A stretch of DNA of 64,000 bases, from NCBI GenBank assembly GCA_033002965.1, contig JAURVB010013824.1, forward strand, positions 47,168-111,167, read 5' to 3'. This DNA comes from Piper betle. Its lineage: Eukaryota; Streptophyta; Magnoliopsida; Piperales; Piperaceae. Position numbers and translations under genes: made by a program. Under the pieces are notes generated by a model. That model was given only the letters and a program-made list of their open reading frames with translations, was not told where the DNA came from and searched no databases. Of the stretch, positions 13,359 through 24,258 are shown piece by piece; position 1 is the stretch's first letter, and every line of letters starts with the position of its first letter.

Positions 13359-14124
13359 TTGTGTGCGGAGATGCAAACGGTGGTTGGGCATGACACTCCA
13401 GCCGTCGGCGGGGGCCAAGACGTCCACTACGAGAAGAACATGGTGCGGCTGGCGGATCTTGTTTCCAAACCGAAGATCATCCTCTCAGCTTCAGCAGGTG
13501 AACAGAATGCATGGGAATCGATTAAATCCTCTATACTCCAGCCCAACCACTCTAGCAGCATACTGAAATATCGTTCGCATATGCATGCGCCACCCACGTT
13601 AGTTGCTGCCTCCCACTTACCAGTTCAGCCACAAGCCATGCAAAGTTGTATGTCACAAGCCAGGCCATGTCATCTTTACTCTCACCCGACATGTATGTCC
13701 CACATGGCAATCATTCCACAAATCATCTTCTTCGTGGACAAGCACGTGTTCAACTCATCCGCGACAGCTTCGTACATCCTTGTATTGCACCTAGACTTGG
13801 GTATGCTAATCTTGCTGGCCGCCACCTTCCACACCATTTATTTCTTCCCTCCGGCCACCCTTTTCAGATGTATTCCACGATTTGTGCACCACAGAGGATA
13901 CGGGTGTCTCATTCACTGATGTGTTCACCAATGCCACGCTTATTATCCGTGTTATAGATAAGGGTGATGTTTATGACTACAATGATCCTTATTTTCATGT
14001 TCGTCGTGCGGATTCTTCTCGACTTGTATTGCAGAAAATTATTATTGACAATTGGATCAAAATTTATTGGAGTGATTGGATGAATCATATTTCTGCCTAT
14101 TGCTATTATGCTCTCAATAAGTAG
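13359..14124 (+). other. Open stretches of unknown nature
   Basis: Two overlapping plus-strand open stretches (13359-13919 and 13882-14124) with a base composition more balanced than the surrounding AT-rich DNA. The second ends in a proper stop and reads 'DVFTNATLIIRVIDKGD...HVRRADSSRLVLQK'. I do not recognise a family. It may be a relic of a gene or transposon. There is no splice evidence to assemble a gene model. Confidence 0.2.
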
Positions 14125-15294
14125 TATGGTGTTTATTGGTCTATGCTCTTCTAATACGAGGATGCGGCAGATTTTAATACTTGCCGTGTTGCAATTAATT
14201 AAGTTTTGTTCAAATTATATAATTTATTTCTCCGTCACACTATTTCCCTTCAAAATTTGAGGACAAGTTCTTTTACAACCTGTTGAGTCTGATGCAAAGT
14301 ACTTATTTAATTTATTATTTTATGAATTTATGTAATTTTTTTATTCTAAGGATATATTTATAATATTTTTATTTAAATAAATATGTTTTAGGTAATAATT
14401 AAATTAGGGTTTTTTATCTCTGTTATCAATAAAGCATAGCCGCCTATTGTATTGAATGATTATTAATGAAGTGATGAATTATTGGCTATGTGCTTTTCAT
14501 CCATGCTATCTTCCTTTATTTTCTTAGATCCAATTTTTCCTTTATTTAATTAGCCTTAATGTGTCCTCTATTAAATTAGTCATTTTTAATATTTCTCCCG
14601 TCCAATGCCGTGCGGCGACTGATTTGGCGGTGCACAAAATCTGTAGCTAAACTAGCCTTAACCACCATGTCAGAGTACATTATGTGATTAAATTTTTGTT
14701 TTTCCTTTTGATTGAAAATATGAATAATATTACTTTATTTTTAAAATAATCTTGCAAAAGACATCATTATTATTATTTTATTATTTTTCAAATTAAAAAG
14801 ACAAATCTATTTACTACCTGCAATATATGTAGCATTATAGCTAGCGTCCCGTGTATTTTTTATGTTCATATATAAGTTTTAAATATTATATTTAATATGG
14901 CTGGCCACCATCCCAGACGTCCTAAAGACATTAAGCCCTGATAGGATCTGGGTTCCGGCCTACCTGATTAATTATATCAATCACCTGTCATTGGCAACAT
15001 CACAAGTATTACAAATTAGAAACGCCTATTTCAAAATAATATTATTAGAACAAGTGGACCTAGCACACAAGTTTCAAGTTTATACTATAGTGTTTACATT
15101 ACGAGTAATAATGATCTTGATTAAGACCAAGCGCGAGTTAAAAACCTACCATGGAAAGATCACATGATTCGGCATTTCAATGGGCTCAGCCAGTGTGAGT
15201 CATGCAAGAAAATCGCACTAACCATTTTTCACATGTACATTCCGTCAATACAAGCAGTTATTTCAGAAAAAATAGATACAAAACGTAGTGTCTC
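14125..15294. other. AT-rich spacer downstream of GLRK-4
   Basis: No coding sequence, RNA gene or bounded repeat seen. Confidence 0.5.
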
Positions 15295-16042
15295 CTAACG
15301 AGGAGAAATTATGCTTACCGTCTCCTGATGTGTAGATAAACTGTTGTTAATACCTCCTTGTCCGGCACCTAAAGTATCAATTCTTGAACTTACAATGCAT
15401 GAGAAGACCGGTATATTTGGTTCAGGAAAGTTTAAACCATCACCACCTAGCATGGAAACGACGGACGCCATAGTTGGTCGATCATTAGCGTCGTCTTGAA
15501 CGCACATTAATCCCACTTTAATATATTTCAGAACTTGTTGGGCATCCAATGATCCTAATTTGCATGCTTCATCCATCAGCTCCACGCCTTTGCCTTCTCT
15601 CCACCATGCCTACAGTAGAGCCCAGTATTTCATCTTTTAAGAAACACTAGCCAAAACTAGCGCAGCGCCAAAATACAACTAATGGGTTTGAACTTCAAGA
15701 TAACGTACGCTTCCGAGTAGGTACATTGACCGCTCGGAGTTGCAGTAGTACTCCGAGTCCGTGATCTTCTTCCCCAGGACAATTTCTATTACCAGCACGC
15801 CAAAACTGCAGACATCTGATTTTTCAGAGAAGTTACCGCCGAGTGCATATTAGGGTGCCATATATCCACTGTTTAAAAGGTTCCCATTGCAAAATATTGG
15901 AGAGATGCTAAATGTAACATAATCATGGGCAATATTACTGGCTTAACTGGAGTTCATGTGTATCATACTCACTATGTGCCAACAACTCTATTGGTATTTA
16001 GCTTTTGTCGCGTTGTCTCCAAAGATCTTGGCCATGTGTTAA

Positions 16043-16475
16043 GTGTTGGATGTTGGACATAAATATATACGTGAATCAGGAATTGTGTCATATGTTATTA
16101 TATAAGGTTGGCCTAAATTAAATTGATCTACTAAAGTGAAAGGTTATGGGCCATAAATTAAGGTGTGGAATTCAATGTGAAAAGTGTGGAATTCAATGTG
16201 TAGATACCTTTTCATATTTCTCTTTTCGTGATGGGTGAAAATGAATTTATGAAACTACAACTATAAATAAGGAGGTTATGGTCCCTGAATCAATAAGCAG
16301 TTTTCGTTCTGGTATCCCATTGTCCAGAATTCAGGTTTTAGAAAACTCTTCTTAGATTCAGAAGACCAATACCTAAGGTGGTCAAGACTCTAGTTTCTCT
16401 TATGGCTTCAGGTACGCTTCCGCTATCTAGTTTATTTACTCGATGATTTGATATGAAATCTAATAAAGTCCAACA
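16043..16475 (+). repeat. 5' LTR of copia-1
   Basis: Starts TGTTGGATGTTGGACATA and ends AATAAAGTCCAACA. Nearly identical to 18409-18839. Confidence 0.93.
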
Positions 16476-16790
16476 AGCGGCATCAGAGCCACCTTCATAT
16501 TAAATCATTGAGTATTAGGTTTTAATTTATATTTAAATTATGGATTGGAACTATTCAGTTCTATTCCATTCAGATCTACAGATTCAGGATTAAGGAAAGT
16601 ACAGGAAAATACAGTTACAAAAGGTTATAATTTCGGAAACTCCCACATAAAGTTATTTTTATAACCTTTTTTGTTCAGCCATAATTAATATTTTAAAATT
16701 TATTAAGGACTACAATATACTGCCAAAGTAGCCTCTTTTGTGGAAATTAATTTTTTAAATATTAAGATGGTTATGAGTATTTAATTCATG

Positions 16791-17060
16791 TGGATATTAA
16801 TCGGCCCAAAGGAAGGTTAATATTTGACAGAATTATATATTCATTTGTGGCAATAAATATGGGATGATTGTTAAGTGTCCATGTAGATAATAAATCGGCC
16901 CAAAGGAAGGTTTATTATTTGACACGATTTATTATCTATATTTGATTACTGTATTGAGACTCATTTTAAATATGGGATAATTATTAAGTTTCCATGTGGA
17001 TAATAAATCGGCCCAAAGGAAGGTTTATTATTTGACAGGATTTATTATCCATATTTAATT
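16791..17060 (+). repeat. Three tandem hairpin repeats in the copia-1 leader
   Basis: The block AATCGGCCCAAAGGAAGG recurs three times at about 95-113 bp spacing (near 16800, 16890 and 17003). In each copy it is flanked by inverted AT arms (AATAAA before, TTTATT after), so each could fold with the conserved block in the loop. It sits between the 5' LTR and the gag start. Confidence 0.8.
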
Positions 17061-17199
17061 ACTACACTTAGAGTACCACTTATAAATTAATATTTTTATC
17101 CAAAGACTAAATATTAATGTTGTGCTAGGTATTTGATGATGGGATTCAATATTGATTGAATTATTAATCTTATTATGGGCATTTTGTTTTGTTCTATGA

Positions 17200-17425
17200 A
17201 TCTGATTAATCAATCTGCTTATATGATTTCTGCTAACATCAATTGTCCAATGCTTAGATAATTTAAGGATTGGAAAGAAAGTGTAATGATTATTCTCGGC
17301 TGCATGGATCTTGACCTTGCATTAAGGACTGAACAACCTGCTTCTCTTACTGACAAAAGTTCCATTGAGGAAAAATGGGACATTGAGAAGTGTGAACGTT
17401 CAAATCGCATGAGTCTTATGATCAT
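17200..17425 (+). pseudogene. Truncated copia gag (N-terminal part)
   Basis: Reads FKDWKESVMIILGCMDLDLALR followed by a charged stretch with EKWDIEK and NRMSLMIMK. This matches the N-terminal UBN2/DUF4219-type gag region of plant copia elements. A stop lies upstream, and the frame is lost where it joins pol sequence near 17425. Non-functional relic. Confidence 0.75.
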
Positions 17426-18081
17426 GAAGCAGTGGGAAGTCTTATGTATGCTCAAGTATGTACGCGTCCAGATATTGCGTATATTGTTGGAATGTTGGGC
17501 AGATATTTAAGTAATCTAGGTTTAGATCATTGGAAAGCAGCTAATAAAGTCATAAGGTATCTTCAGAGAACAAAACATTACATGCTTACATGTTAGAAGT
17601 CAGATCAACTTGAGATCATTGGGTATTCTGATTTCGATTTTGGTGGATGTTAAGTTATGTCTACCTACTTGCTGGAGGAGCTATTTCTTGGAGGAGTGCT
17701 AAGTAGACACTCATAACTTCTTCCACCATGACAGCTGAATTCATAGCTTGTTATGAAGCATCCAATCATGGAATATGGTTGCGGAATTTTGTCACAGGGC
17801 TGCGCATTATTGATAATATTGAAAGACCACTTAAGATATTTTGTGACAATCAATCTGCAGTATTATATTCAAATAACAACAAGAGCTCATCTAAATCAAA
17901 ACATATAGAGATCAAGTTCCTTCTTGTGAAAGAAAGAGTTCAGAGTGGTAAAGTCTCTATAGAGCATATTGGGACAAACTCCATGGTTGCGGATCCGCTT
18001 ACTAAAAGTTTACCGTCCAAGGTCTTTCATGAGCATGTTGCTCATCTGGGTGTTGTATCATTTGATGATATGCTACTTTAG
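17426..18081 (+). pseudogene. Copia pol 3' end (RNase H domain) relic
   Basis: After the deletion junction the text resembles the reverse transcriptase tail ('RPDIAYIVGMLGRYLS') in a shifted frame. It then gives the copia RNase H end, with 'TAEFIACYEASNHGIWLR', 'IFCDNQSAV' and 'HIEIKFLLVKERV', stopping at 18081. Frameshifts and stops occur near 17596 and 17650. Protease, integrase and most of reverse transcriptase are absent. Confidence 0.85.
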
Positions 18082-18408
18082 TGGGAGTTTGTATTTGGTT
18101 TAAGGTTCACTCTATTTTTGGTATTTTTGGTGATCTCATAAGGTTGGACCAGTTGAAAATAGGCATGTTAAATCAAATTACATGTAATTTTCATGCTACA
18201 CATCCATACTTGATCTATGTCATTTAATTATATTAATGTATGTGACCATGGATGGGTTTAGTTACGATAAATGTAACGAAAATCGCCTTGATCCTATATT
18301 GACATTGATTAATGGACGAGATTGTTATTTTGGAATAATGACATATGTTTTGGAGCTCATAAGGTTATACAATTATCTTCGTGTATATATTAAGTCCAAG
18401 TGGGATAT

Positions 18409-18839
18409 TGTTGGATGTTGGACATAAATATATACGTGAATCAGGAATTGTGTCATATGTTATTATATAAGGTTGGCCTAAATTAAATTGATCTACTAAA
18501 GTGAAAGGTTATGGGTCATAAATTAAGGTGTGGAATTCAATGTGAAAAGTGCGGAATTCAATGTGTAGATACCTTTTCATATTTCTTTTTCGTGATGGGT
18601 GAAAATGAATTTATGAAACTATAGCTATAAATAAGGAGGTTATGGTCCCTGAATCAATAAGCAGTTTTCGTTCTGGTATCCCATTGTTCAGAATTCAGGT
18701 TTTAGAAAACTCTTCTTAGATTCAGAAGACCAATACCTAAGGTGGTCAAGACTCTAGTTTCTCTTATGACTTCAGGTACGTTTCCGCTATATAGTTTATT
18801 TACTTGATGATTTGATATGAAATTTAATAAAGTCCAACA
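18409..18839 (+). repeat. 3' LTR of copia-1
   Basis: Same ends as the 5' LTR. It is preceded by a purine-rich tract (AAGTGGGATAT) that fits a polypurine tract and followed by the second TTAAG target copy. Confidence 0.93.
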
Positions 18840-18844
18840 TTAAG

Positions 18845-20019
18845 TGTTTAAAGTATACAATATTTACCCATATTTTTAATATGATTTTATACTTTCTAAG
18901 TATAAATATTATTAATTAGATGATATTTCTCATTGTATTTAGTTAATTAATATTTTATGAGATATGCTTAATTTTAGAGTTTTAATAGAAAAAAGATAAA
19001 ACAAATTAAGCTTAAGATTTATTGGTCAAAGCATTAGACCCCACCCATTAATGACTACAATTTTTGTGTTGGCAAAGTTCGATGAGGATGACTACACATA
19101 GCTTTGGCCTCATTATCGAGGAGTTGGAAACTTTATCGGACATTATAATCAATTAGACCACATCATGTTGTGGAGTCCTTCCTCGAATTCTTGTATCTCC
19201 TTGGTATCTCATCTTCTATGTAAAGGGGTGATCATTTGTTATTTGAAATATCTCAACTCAAGGCTTAGGAGTTTAGTGGAAGAAATAATTCTAGTTTTTG
19301 TAATTTTTTCTTCCATGATGAAAACTAGTTTCTTCTTTATATTATTTTCTATTTTTATTATGGAGTAGTCTTTTATTTCGTTCTAGAGAAGAATGAAACT
19401 TAATATGGTTTAATTGAATTCATTTTAACCTCTTACTCTTTTATTCAATCAGATTATTTGAATTATCATGTTCTTAATGCTAAGAATAGATTGATCTTAT
19501 ATTTCTTAGATCATAAAGTTTAATCAGATTTCAGGAGAAATTAATTAGATTAGTCATTGATAATTCATCATACGACGAGTCTTTTGACTTGTTTGTCGTT
19601 GTGGTTGGGAGATACACAATATCGTATGCGATTGTAAGGCAAATCTTAATGCGTTATTTTATTGATTAATTAATTATCACTAGGAGGAAGAAATTGAGGC
19701 AAAATAATAGAAGCATGAAGGAGCGGGAGCAACCATGCCATATAATTATCCTGTATCGACAATCTGAAGGAATAAAAGATAGGAGTAAGATGTGATGAAA
19801 TTCGACTCTAGAACGAGTTTTATCATTTTAACTTCCCCTTTAATTTAAAATTATTATTTAAATTAGTTAAGTAGATTGTGTTTGTTTTGTTCTTCATTTT
19901 ATTTTCTTTAATTAATTTAAGGAAATTCATCTCTCTACGGGACGATATTCGAATTTATCGTTATATTATTAGTTTCGACCATGTATACTTACACATCATT
20001 GAAATTATTCCAACACACA
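18845..20019. mobile_element. Older LTR-like insert inside GLRK-4 exon 5, itself interrupted by copia-1
   Basis: Exon 5 of GLRK-4 stops matching GLRK-5 after CCATG at 16035 and resumes with CCAAAG at 20020, so everything between is inserted. Without copia-1 this leaves about 1.18 kb that begins TGTTAAGTG and ends CCAACACACA, as LTRs do (TG...CA). The text near its end resembles the 3' part of gypsy-type LTRs. No clear target duplication is left. Probable solo LTR; family uncertain. Confidence 0.5.
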
Positions 20020-21335
20020 CCAAAGTCTTAAATTCTTGGGTCCATGTGGCCATCTTGCAGTATGTTACTCGCTTTAAGATCTCGGTGGATTACTTTCAAT
20101 CTTGAGTGTCGGTGTAGATGCAAGAGGCCTTGAGCAGTTCTTTCAAAAATGCTAAAACGCTTCTCCCAACCCAGAAGTGCCTGCCTTATCGGATCTGCCA
20201 ATCAACAGATTAAGTAACTTCTTTAGAAAAAACACAGATGTGACATGATTAGCCGGATTCATGTAGAGTAATTGATAATATTGCTTAAATAAAATAAAAT
20301 AATAATAAGAAAAGAAAACCCTGGCCACCGCCAAATTTTACGACAATGTATGAACATGGTTATGTTTTTGGGACCGCTAAACATCATTAGAACGTGGGAA
20401 AGAACCAACCGAATTGAAATCGATCCAGGCTTTTGTTGGGCGGAAATTCATAGACGGGCATTTTCTCTTCTCCATGTACACACCAACCCAGGAGCCTCAC
20501 AAGAATTTTGTGTTGGACTTTGGCAATCACCTCCACTTGATTATTCAAATGAATATCATGTATTGCTTGTTGCTTTATTCCATTCCATTCGCCAGGGACA
20601 TCGATGTGTAAGTTTCAAGGATGTAATTATACCTGTCCCACATGTTCCCCTCCAAAGAAAATGAATCACAAAGACGCTTGTGAGACACGAGAAAAACTGG
20701 TCCGAGTACTAGGTAGCAAATTCCTCCTGTTGTCACGAGGCACATTTCCTGCGAATGAGATTTCAAAACATTTCACCAAATATAAGTATTTCTTTCACAC
20801 CATTTGCATAACTTTAGCCTAAGAATCCAGCTACCAGGTCCTTTTCATCGACCTTTTTTCTGAAAATGAATCATACCCAGTTCAGAATCAGGGGTATCTC
20901 GTAAGTAGAGATCCTGAACACGAGTTTTGCAACGAAGGTCAAGCAGTTCTCTTGTCCAAATCAAACACGATGATTTGAGAGCATCGGCCACATCGGGGAA
21001 TGCATAGGCTAAGCACGAACAATCACTTCGGCAATGATCTTCACATTCTCTCAAACATGATTTGTCCACAGCCGGCGCAGGCAAATCCGGCAATATCAAC
21101 CTTTCCATCTTCAAGAACTGCACGTCCCCTCCCTTCCTACAACCCAACATCCTGTTGATCCTAACGCACCCAGAAGACCAATTCCTCTTGATCCACAACT
21201 CACCATTCTTGGGTTCATAACCTTTCACAGACACAATAATCTATCCCCGAATCCTTTACCATGCAGCTCCCAAACGGTCCACATGTGTTGTAGAGGTCAC
21301 AATTCAGAATGGAGGTCTCGACCTCAAGTACCGTC

Positions 21336-21508
21336 TATTAGAGATAAGATTGTGGAGAAAATATAAATTTTCAATTTACTGAAATATTACTGTAGCAACG
21401 GCTAGTTCTTTGTTTGCTTGTTGCTCAAGTCTTCTAGATTGTTCTCATGTTTGTATGTATAAAAAGCTTAATGCCAATGTTAATGAAATCAATTCACAAT
21501 TCTCAACA
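21336..21508 (+). repeat. 5' LTR of copia-2
   Basis: Short 173-bp LTR. It begins TATTAGAGAT (expected TG decayed to TA) and ends CTCAACA. Confidence 0.88.
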
Positions 21509-21520
21509 TGGTATCAGAGC
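21509..21520 (+). other. Primer-binding site of copia-2
   Basis: TGGTATCAGAGC directly after the 5' LTR is complementary to the 3' end of initiator tRNA-Met, the usual copia primer. Confidence 0.9.
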
Positions 21521-21843
21521 AAAGTGAGGGTTTTGGCAGTTGCAATTTGATCAATTGCTTTCACCAAATTCTTAACTGTTTTTGGTGCGCCAGCGTCACC
21601 ATCGCCGTGAAGAATGTGAAGATCGATTTCTTCTACCGGTGATCTTTGGATGTAGAAGTACACGGTTGCATAGTAAAAGAAGTTTTGGGAGGGTTTGGTG
21701 TTCTTACTCTTTTAATTTGATTGAACTGCTATTGTTCTGTTTGTGATAAATCTCTGTTTGTGACAATTCAAGGTTTCACAATTTTTGCTTCGTTAGATTT
21801 TTTTAATTGAGCTGTTTGTATTGTATTGCTACACTAAGTAGAA

Positions 21844-22219
21844 ATGGAAAATGATTCCACTCATGATAGTCTAAGAGGAAATTCTTCTAAACAAAACACT
21901 TCATCGATGTTGAGATTTCTTATAGATTCATTGTTGCAACTTCAATGGCAAACAATGTTTGGCAATAAAACATGTCCAGTCATCTGCATCAAATGCTATG
22001 CTTTTAAACTCTTCACTTCGTTATCCATATCTCATTTATATTCATGCTCTTTCATTTGTCACAATTCGGTTAAATGTAAAGAACTTTCTGCTATGGGAAT
22101 CGCAAATCTTGAATTTGATCGAATCACATAATTATATTGGACTTATTGATGGATCTGCTCATTCTCCTCTACATATTGGTTCTTCTGATTCCATTGTTAA
22201 TGGAGAATTTATGGCCTAA
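21844..22219 (+). pseudogene. Truncated copia gag relic of copia-2
   Basis: An ATG-started stretch (MENDSTHDSLRGNSSKQ) and, after a frameshift, 'VKNFLLWESQILNLIESHNY' followed by 'IGLIDGS' match the typical gag N-terminal region of plant copia. It stops at 22219. Non-functional. Confidence 0.75.
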
Positions 22220-22267
22220 AAAAGGACTGATAAATTGATAAAGGGATGGACAATTGGATCATTGATA

Positions 22268-22889
22268 TTATGTTTTCTGTCAATTGGGTATGTCAACATA
22301 TGCACAATCCTACTGAGTTTCATCTAGCTCAAGTGAAGAGAATCCTGAGATATATAAAAGGGTACATTGGAGTATAGTTATTTCATTATTTCTAACACTA
22401 ATTTTCAGCTATCAGCCTATTTTAATGCAAATTGGGTAGGCTGTCTAACTAAGCGAAGATCTACTAGAGGGTTTTGCACTTTTGTTGTTGTTAACTGTAT
22501 CTCATGGTCTTCTAAAAAGCAACCAACTGTTTCTAGATTAAGCACAGAAGCTGAATATTGTGTCATGGGAGTTGCTGCAACTGAAATAAATTGGATCACA
22601 TATTTGCTCATGATCTTCACGTAATTCAACTTGTTGTTCCTGTTCTCTATTGTGACAATCTTAGTGCTTTGTTTCTCTCTATGAATCCTGCTTTTCACGC
22701 TTATACTAAACATGTAGAAATTGATTATCACTTTGTAAGAAAACAAGTTGCACTTAAGAAGTTTGAAACAAGGCATCTCTCTTCAAGAGAGCAACTTTTT
22801 CACATCTTCACCAAGGCATTATTATTACAGCCCTTTTCACGAATTATGTTCAAGATTAGAATTGTTGCAATGTCGAGCTTGAATGGGGG
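22268..22889 (+). pseudogene. Copia pol 3' end (RNase H) relic of copia-2
   Basis: Contains 'HLAQVKRILRYIKG', 'RRSTRGFCTFVVVNCISWSS', 'STEAEYCVMGVAATEI' and 'KHVEIDYHFVRKQV'. These are hallmark stretches of the copia RNase H domain and its tail, spread over more than one frame. Protease, integrase and the core of reverse transcriptase are missing. Confidence 0.87.
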
Positions 22890-23062
22890 TAATAGAGATA
22901 AAAGTGTGGAGAGAATATAAATTTTCAATATATTGAAATATTACTGTAGCAACGGCTAGTTCTTTGTTTGCTTGTTGCTCAAGTTTTCTAGATTGTTCTC
23001 ATGTTTTTAGGTATAAAAGGTTCAATGCCAATGTTAATGAAATCAATTCACAAATCTCAACA
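22890..23062 (+). repeat. 3' LTR of copia-2
   Basis: Matches 21336-21508. Preceded by GGGGG and followed by the second CCGTC. Confidence 0.88.
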
Positions 23063-23586
23063 CCGTCAACTCCCATCTTTGGGATTTATCCCGCCATAGA
23101 TGCACCTCAAATCGATCAGTATTGGTTAGCACCATTCTCCTGTACCTGAGGGTGTTGATGGCCATTGAAAGTGTTTTAATCAACATACATATCTGCTAAC
23201 ATTCTGGAAATGCACAGGGACAGGGATTAATTAGCTCCCTGTCTAGAATGCCTGTCCTATAGATGGGATTGGAGCCTTTCCATACGACCAGCTGAGGAAG
23301 AGAGCCGGCTTGAAGATCCACACCCAAGTAATAATTCCCCAGGGCAGGTAACCGGCGTCTTTCCATGAACGAACCCTCCAAGTTTGGTGGGTAGTAGAAG
23401 TGATCCACAAGCTCATGCCGGGAAGGAGGGTATCTGTGAAAAAATCGAAACTCGCCCACAGCACTTCCTCATTCCTGTCTCTTAGATCAGATTTCCAGGC
23501 TGCCCAAAAACTACATGCACGTCTGCGTTATTGCCGGTGCTGATCGGTATTTTGGTTATGTTGGTGCTCCAGAGGGTGTTGTTACA

Positions 23587-24258
23587 TATACATATGAGGT
23601 AGTCTTGACAACATTGAGTGTTAGGAAATAGACGCTCCAGCAAAAATAACTCCAAAAATATTTCTTCTCAAGATGAAATATAAAATAAATATAAAATAAA
23701 ATAGGAGACACAAAAATAAAAATATATAGAAATTTTCCTCTAAATTAGAAAAAAAAATTAATCGATTCAATCAACTTTAATTAAGAAATTTTTTTATAAT
23801 CAAGTATCGAATAAAATTTACAAAAACTTTCTTAATACAAATCAGACCAATAACAAAATTTGAAAGATACAACTCTTGAAAAATACAATAAGAAATTAAA
23901 AAATAACATACATCTCAAAAGAAAAATAGATGAACCTTACACTGTGAATTACAACTTCTACAACTTGAGATGATGAAAAACTTCTTGAAACTTTCTTTTT
24001 ATGAGCCAAATATGCTCAAAACTGTCAAGAGAATATTTTGTTTTAAATTAGCAGAATTTTATTTTATATAGAAGAATATAAGTAAAATTCTAGAAGTCGC
24101 ATTATTAAACTTTCATAAAAAATGACGAAAACATACGTAGGTATATGAAATACCAACTCTTAATGTGATATACGAAAACCTAAAAACTGACAATTGAGTT
24201 TTTGTTTGCAAATGGAAGAGGGAAACTCAACATTGAGGGCCTAGAAACATTGAGGATC
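23587..24258. other. AT-rich segment between GLRK-4 and GLRK-5, bounded by a 10-bp direct repeat
   Basis: CAACATTGAG occurs at 23609-23618 and again at 24228-24237, enclosing 609 bp of AT-rich DNA that starts TGTTAGGAAATAG. This looks like an insertion with its target duplication at the truncation point of GLRK-4, but the ends are not inverted repeats. No coding sequence. Confidence 0.4.

Larger units (their letters stand above)
16043..18839 (+). mobile_element. Copia-1: internally deleted Ty1/copia LTR retrotransposon with TTAAG target duplication
   Basis: Bounded element of 2797 bp with LTRs of 433 and 431 bp that begin TGTTGGA and end TCCAACA (perfect 7-bp inverted ends). It is flanked on both sides by TTAAG (16038-16042 and 18840-18844). 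A primer-binding-like stretch, GCATCAGAGCC, follows the 5' LTR. The interior (16476-18408) keeps a gag start and the RNase H end of pol but lacks nucleocapsid, protease, integrase and most of reverse transcriptase. It therefore cannot move by itself. The two LTRs differ by only about ten substitutions that I can count, so the insertion is fairly recent. Confidence 0.93.
21336..23062 (+). mobile_element. Copia-2: internally deleted Ty1/copia element with CCGTC target duplication
   Basis: Element of 1727 bp inserted in the EGF/SLG part of GLRK-4 exon 1. LTRs of 173 bp (21336-21508 and 22890-23062) end TCTCAACA, and CCGTC flanks both sides (21331-21335, 23063-23067). A perfect TGGTATCAGAGC primer site follows the 5' LTR, and a GGGGG purine tract precedes the 3' LTR. 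The interior has a gag start and an RNase H end only. The LTRs have diverged more than those of copia-1, so it is older. Confidence 0.92.
15295..23586 (-). pseudogene. GLRK-4: G-type lectin receptor-like kinase broken by nested retrotransposons
   Basis: Sister copy of GLRK-5; even intron sequences match. Readable parts on the minus strand: the 5'-truncated extracellular exon (23586-23068 and 21330-20877, split by a copia element), the transmembrane exon (near 20750-20635), half of exon 4 (about 20545-20400, '[15 protein letters not shown]'), the first half of exon 5 (about 20190-20020, HRDLKASN), its second half (16035-15970), exon 6 (about 15870-15725) and exon 7 (15609-15295, ending 'SIISPR'). 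Exon 3 and the first half of exon 4 are missing, with the break near 20548 joining exon 4 directly to intron sequence. The signal peptide and lectin N-terminus are lost at 23586. Point lesions include TAA just before DFG and TAA in the APE motif (MAP-stop-YA). Two LTR elements and one LTR-like insert lie inside. Confidence 0.88.

Noticed and set aside
16791..17060. CRISPR-like spaced repeats
   Set aside because: Only three units, in a eukaryotic retrotransposon leader; spacers are similar to each other and there are no cas genes.
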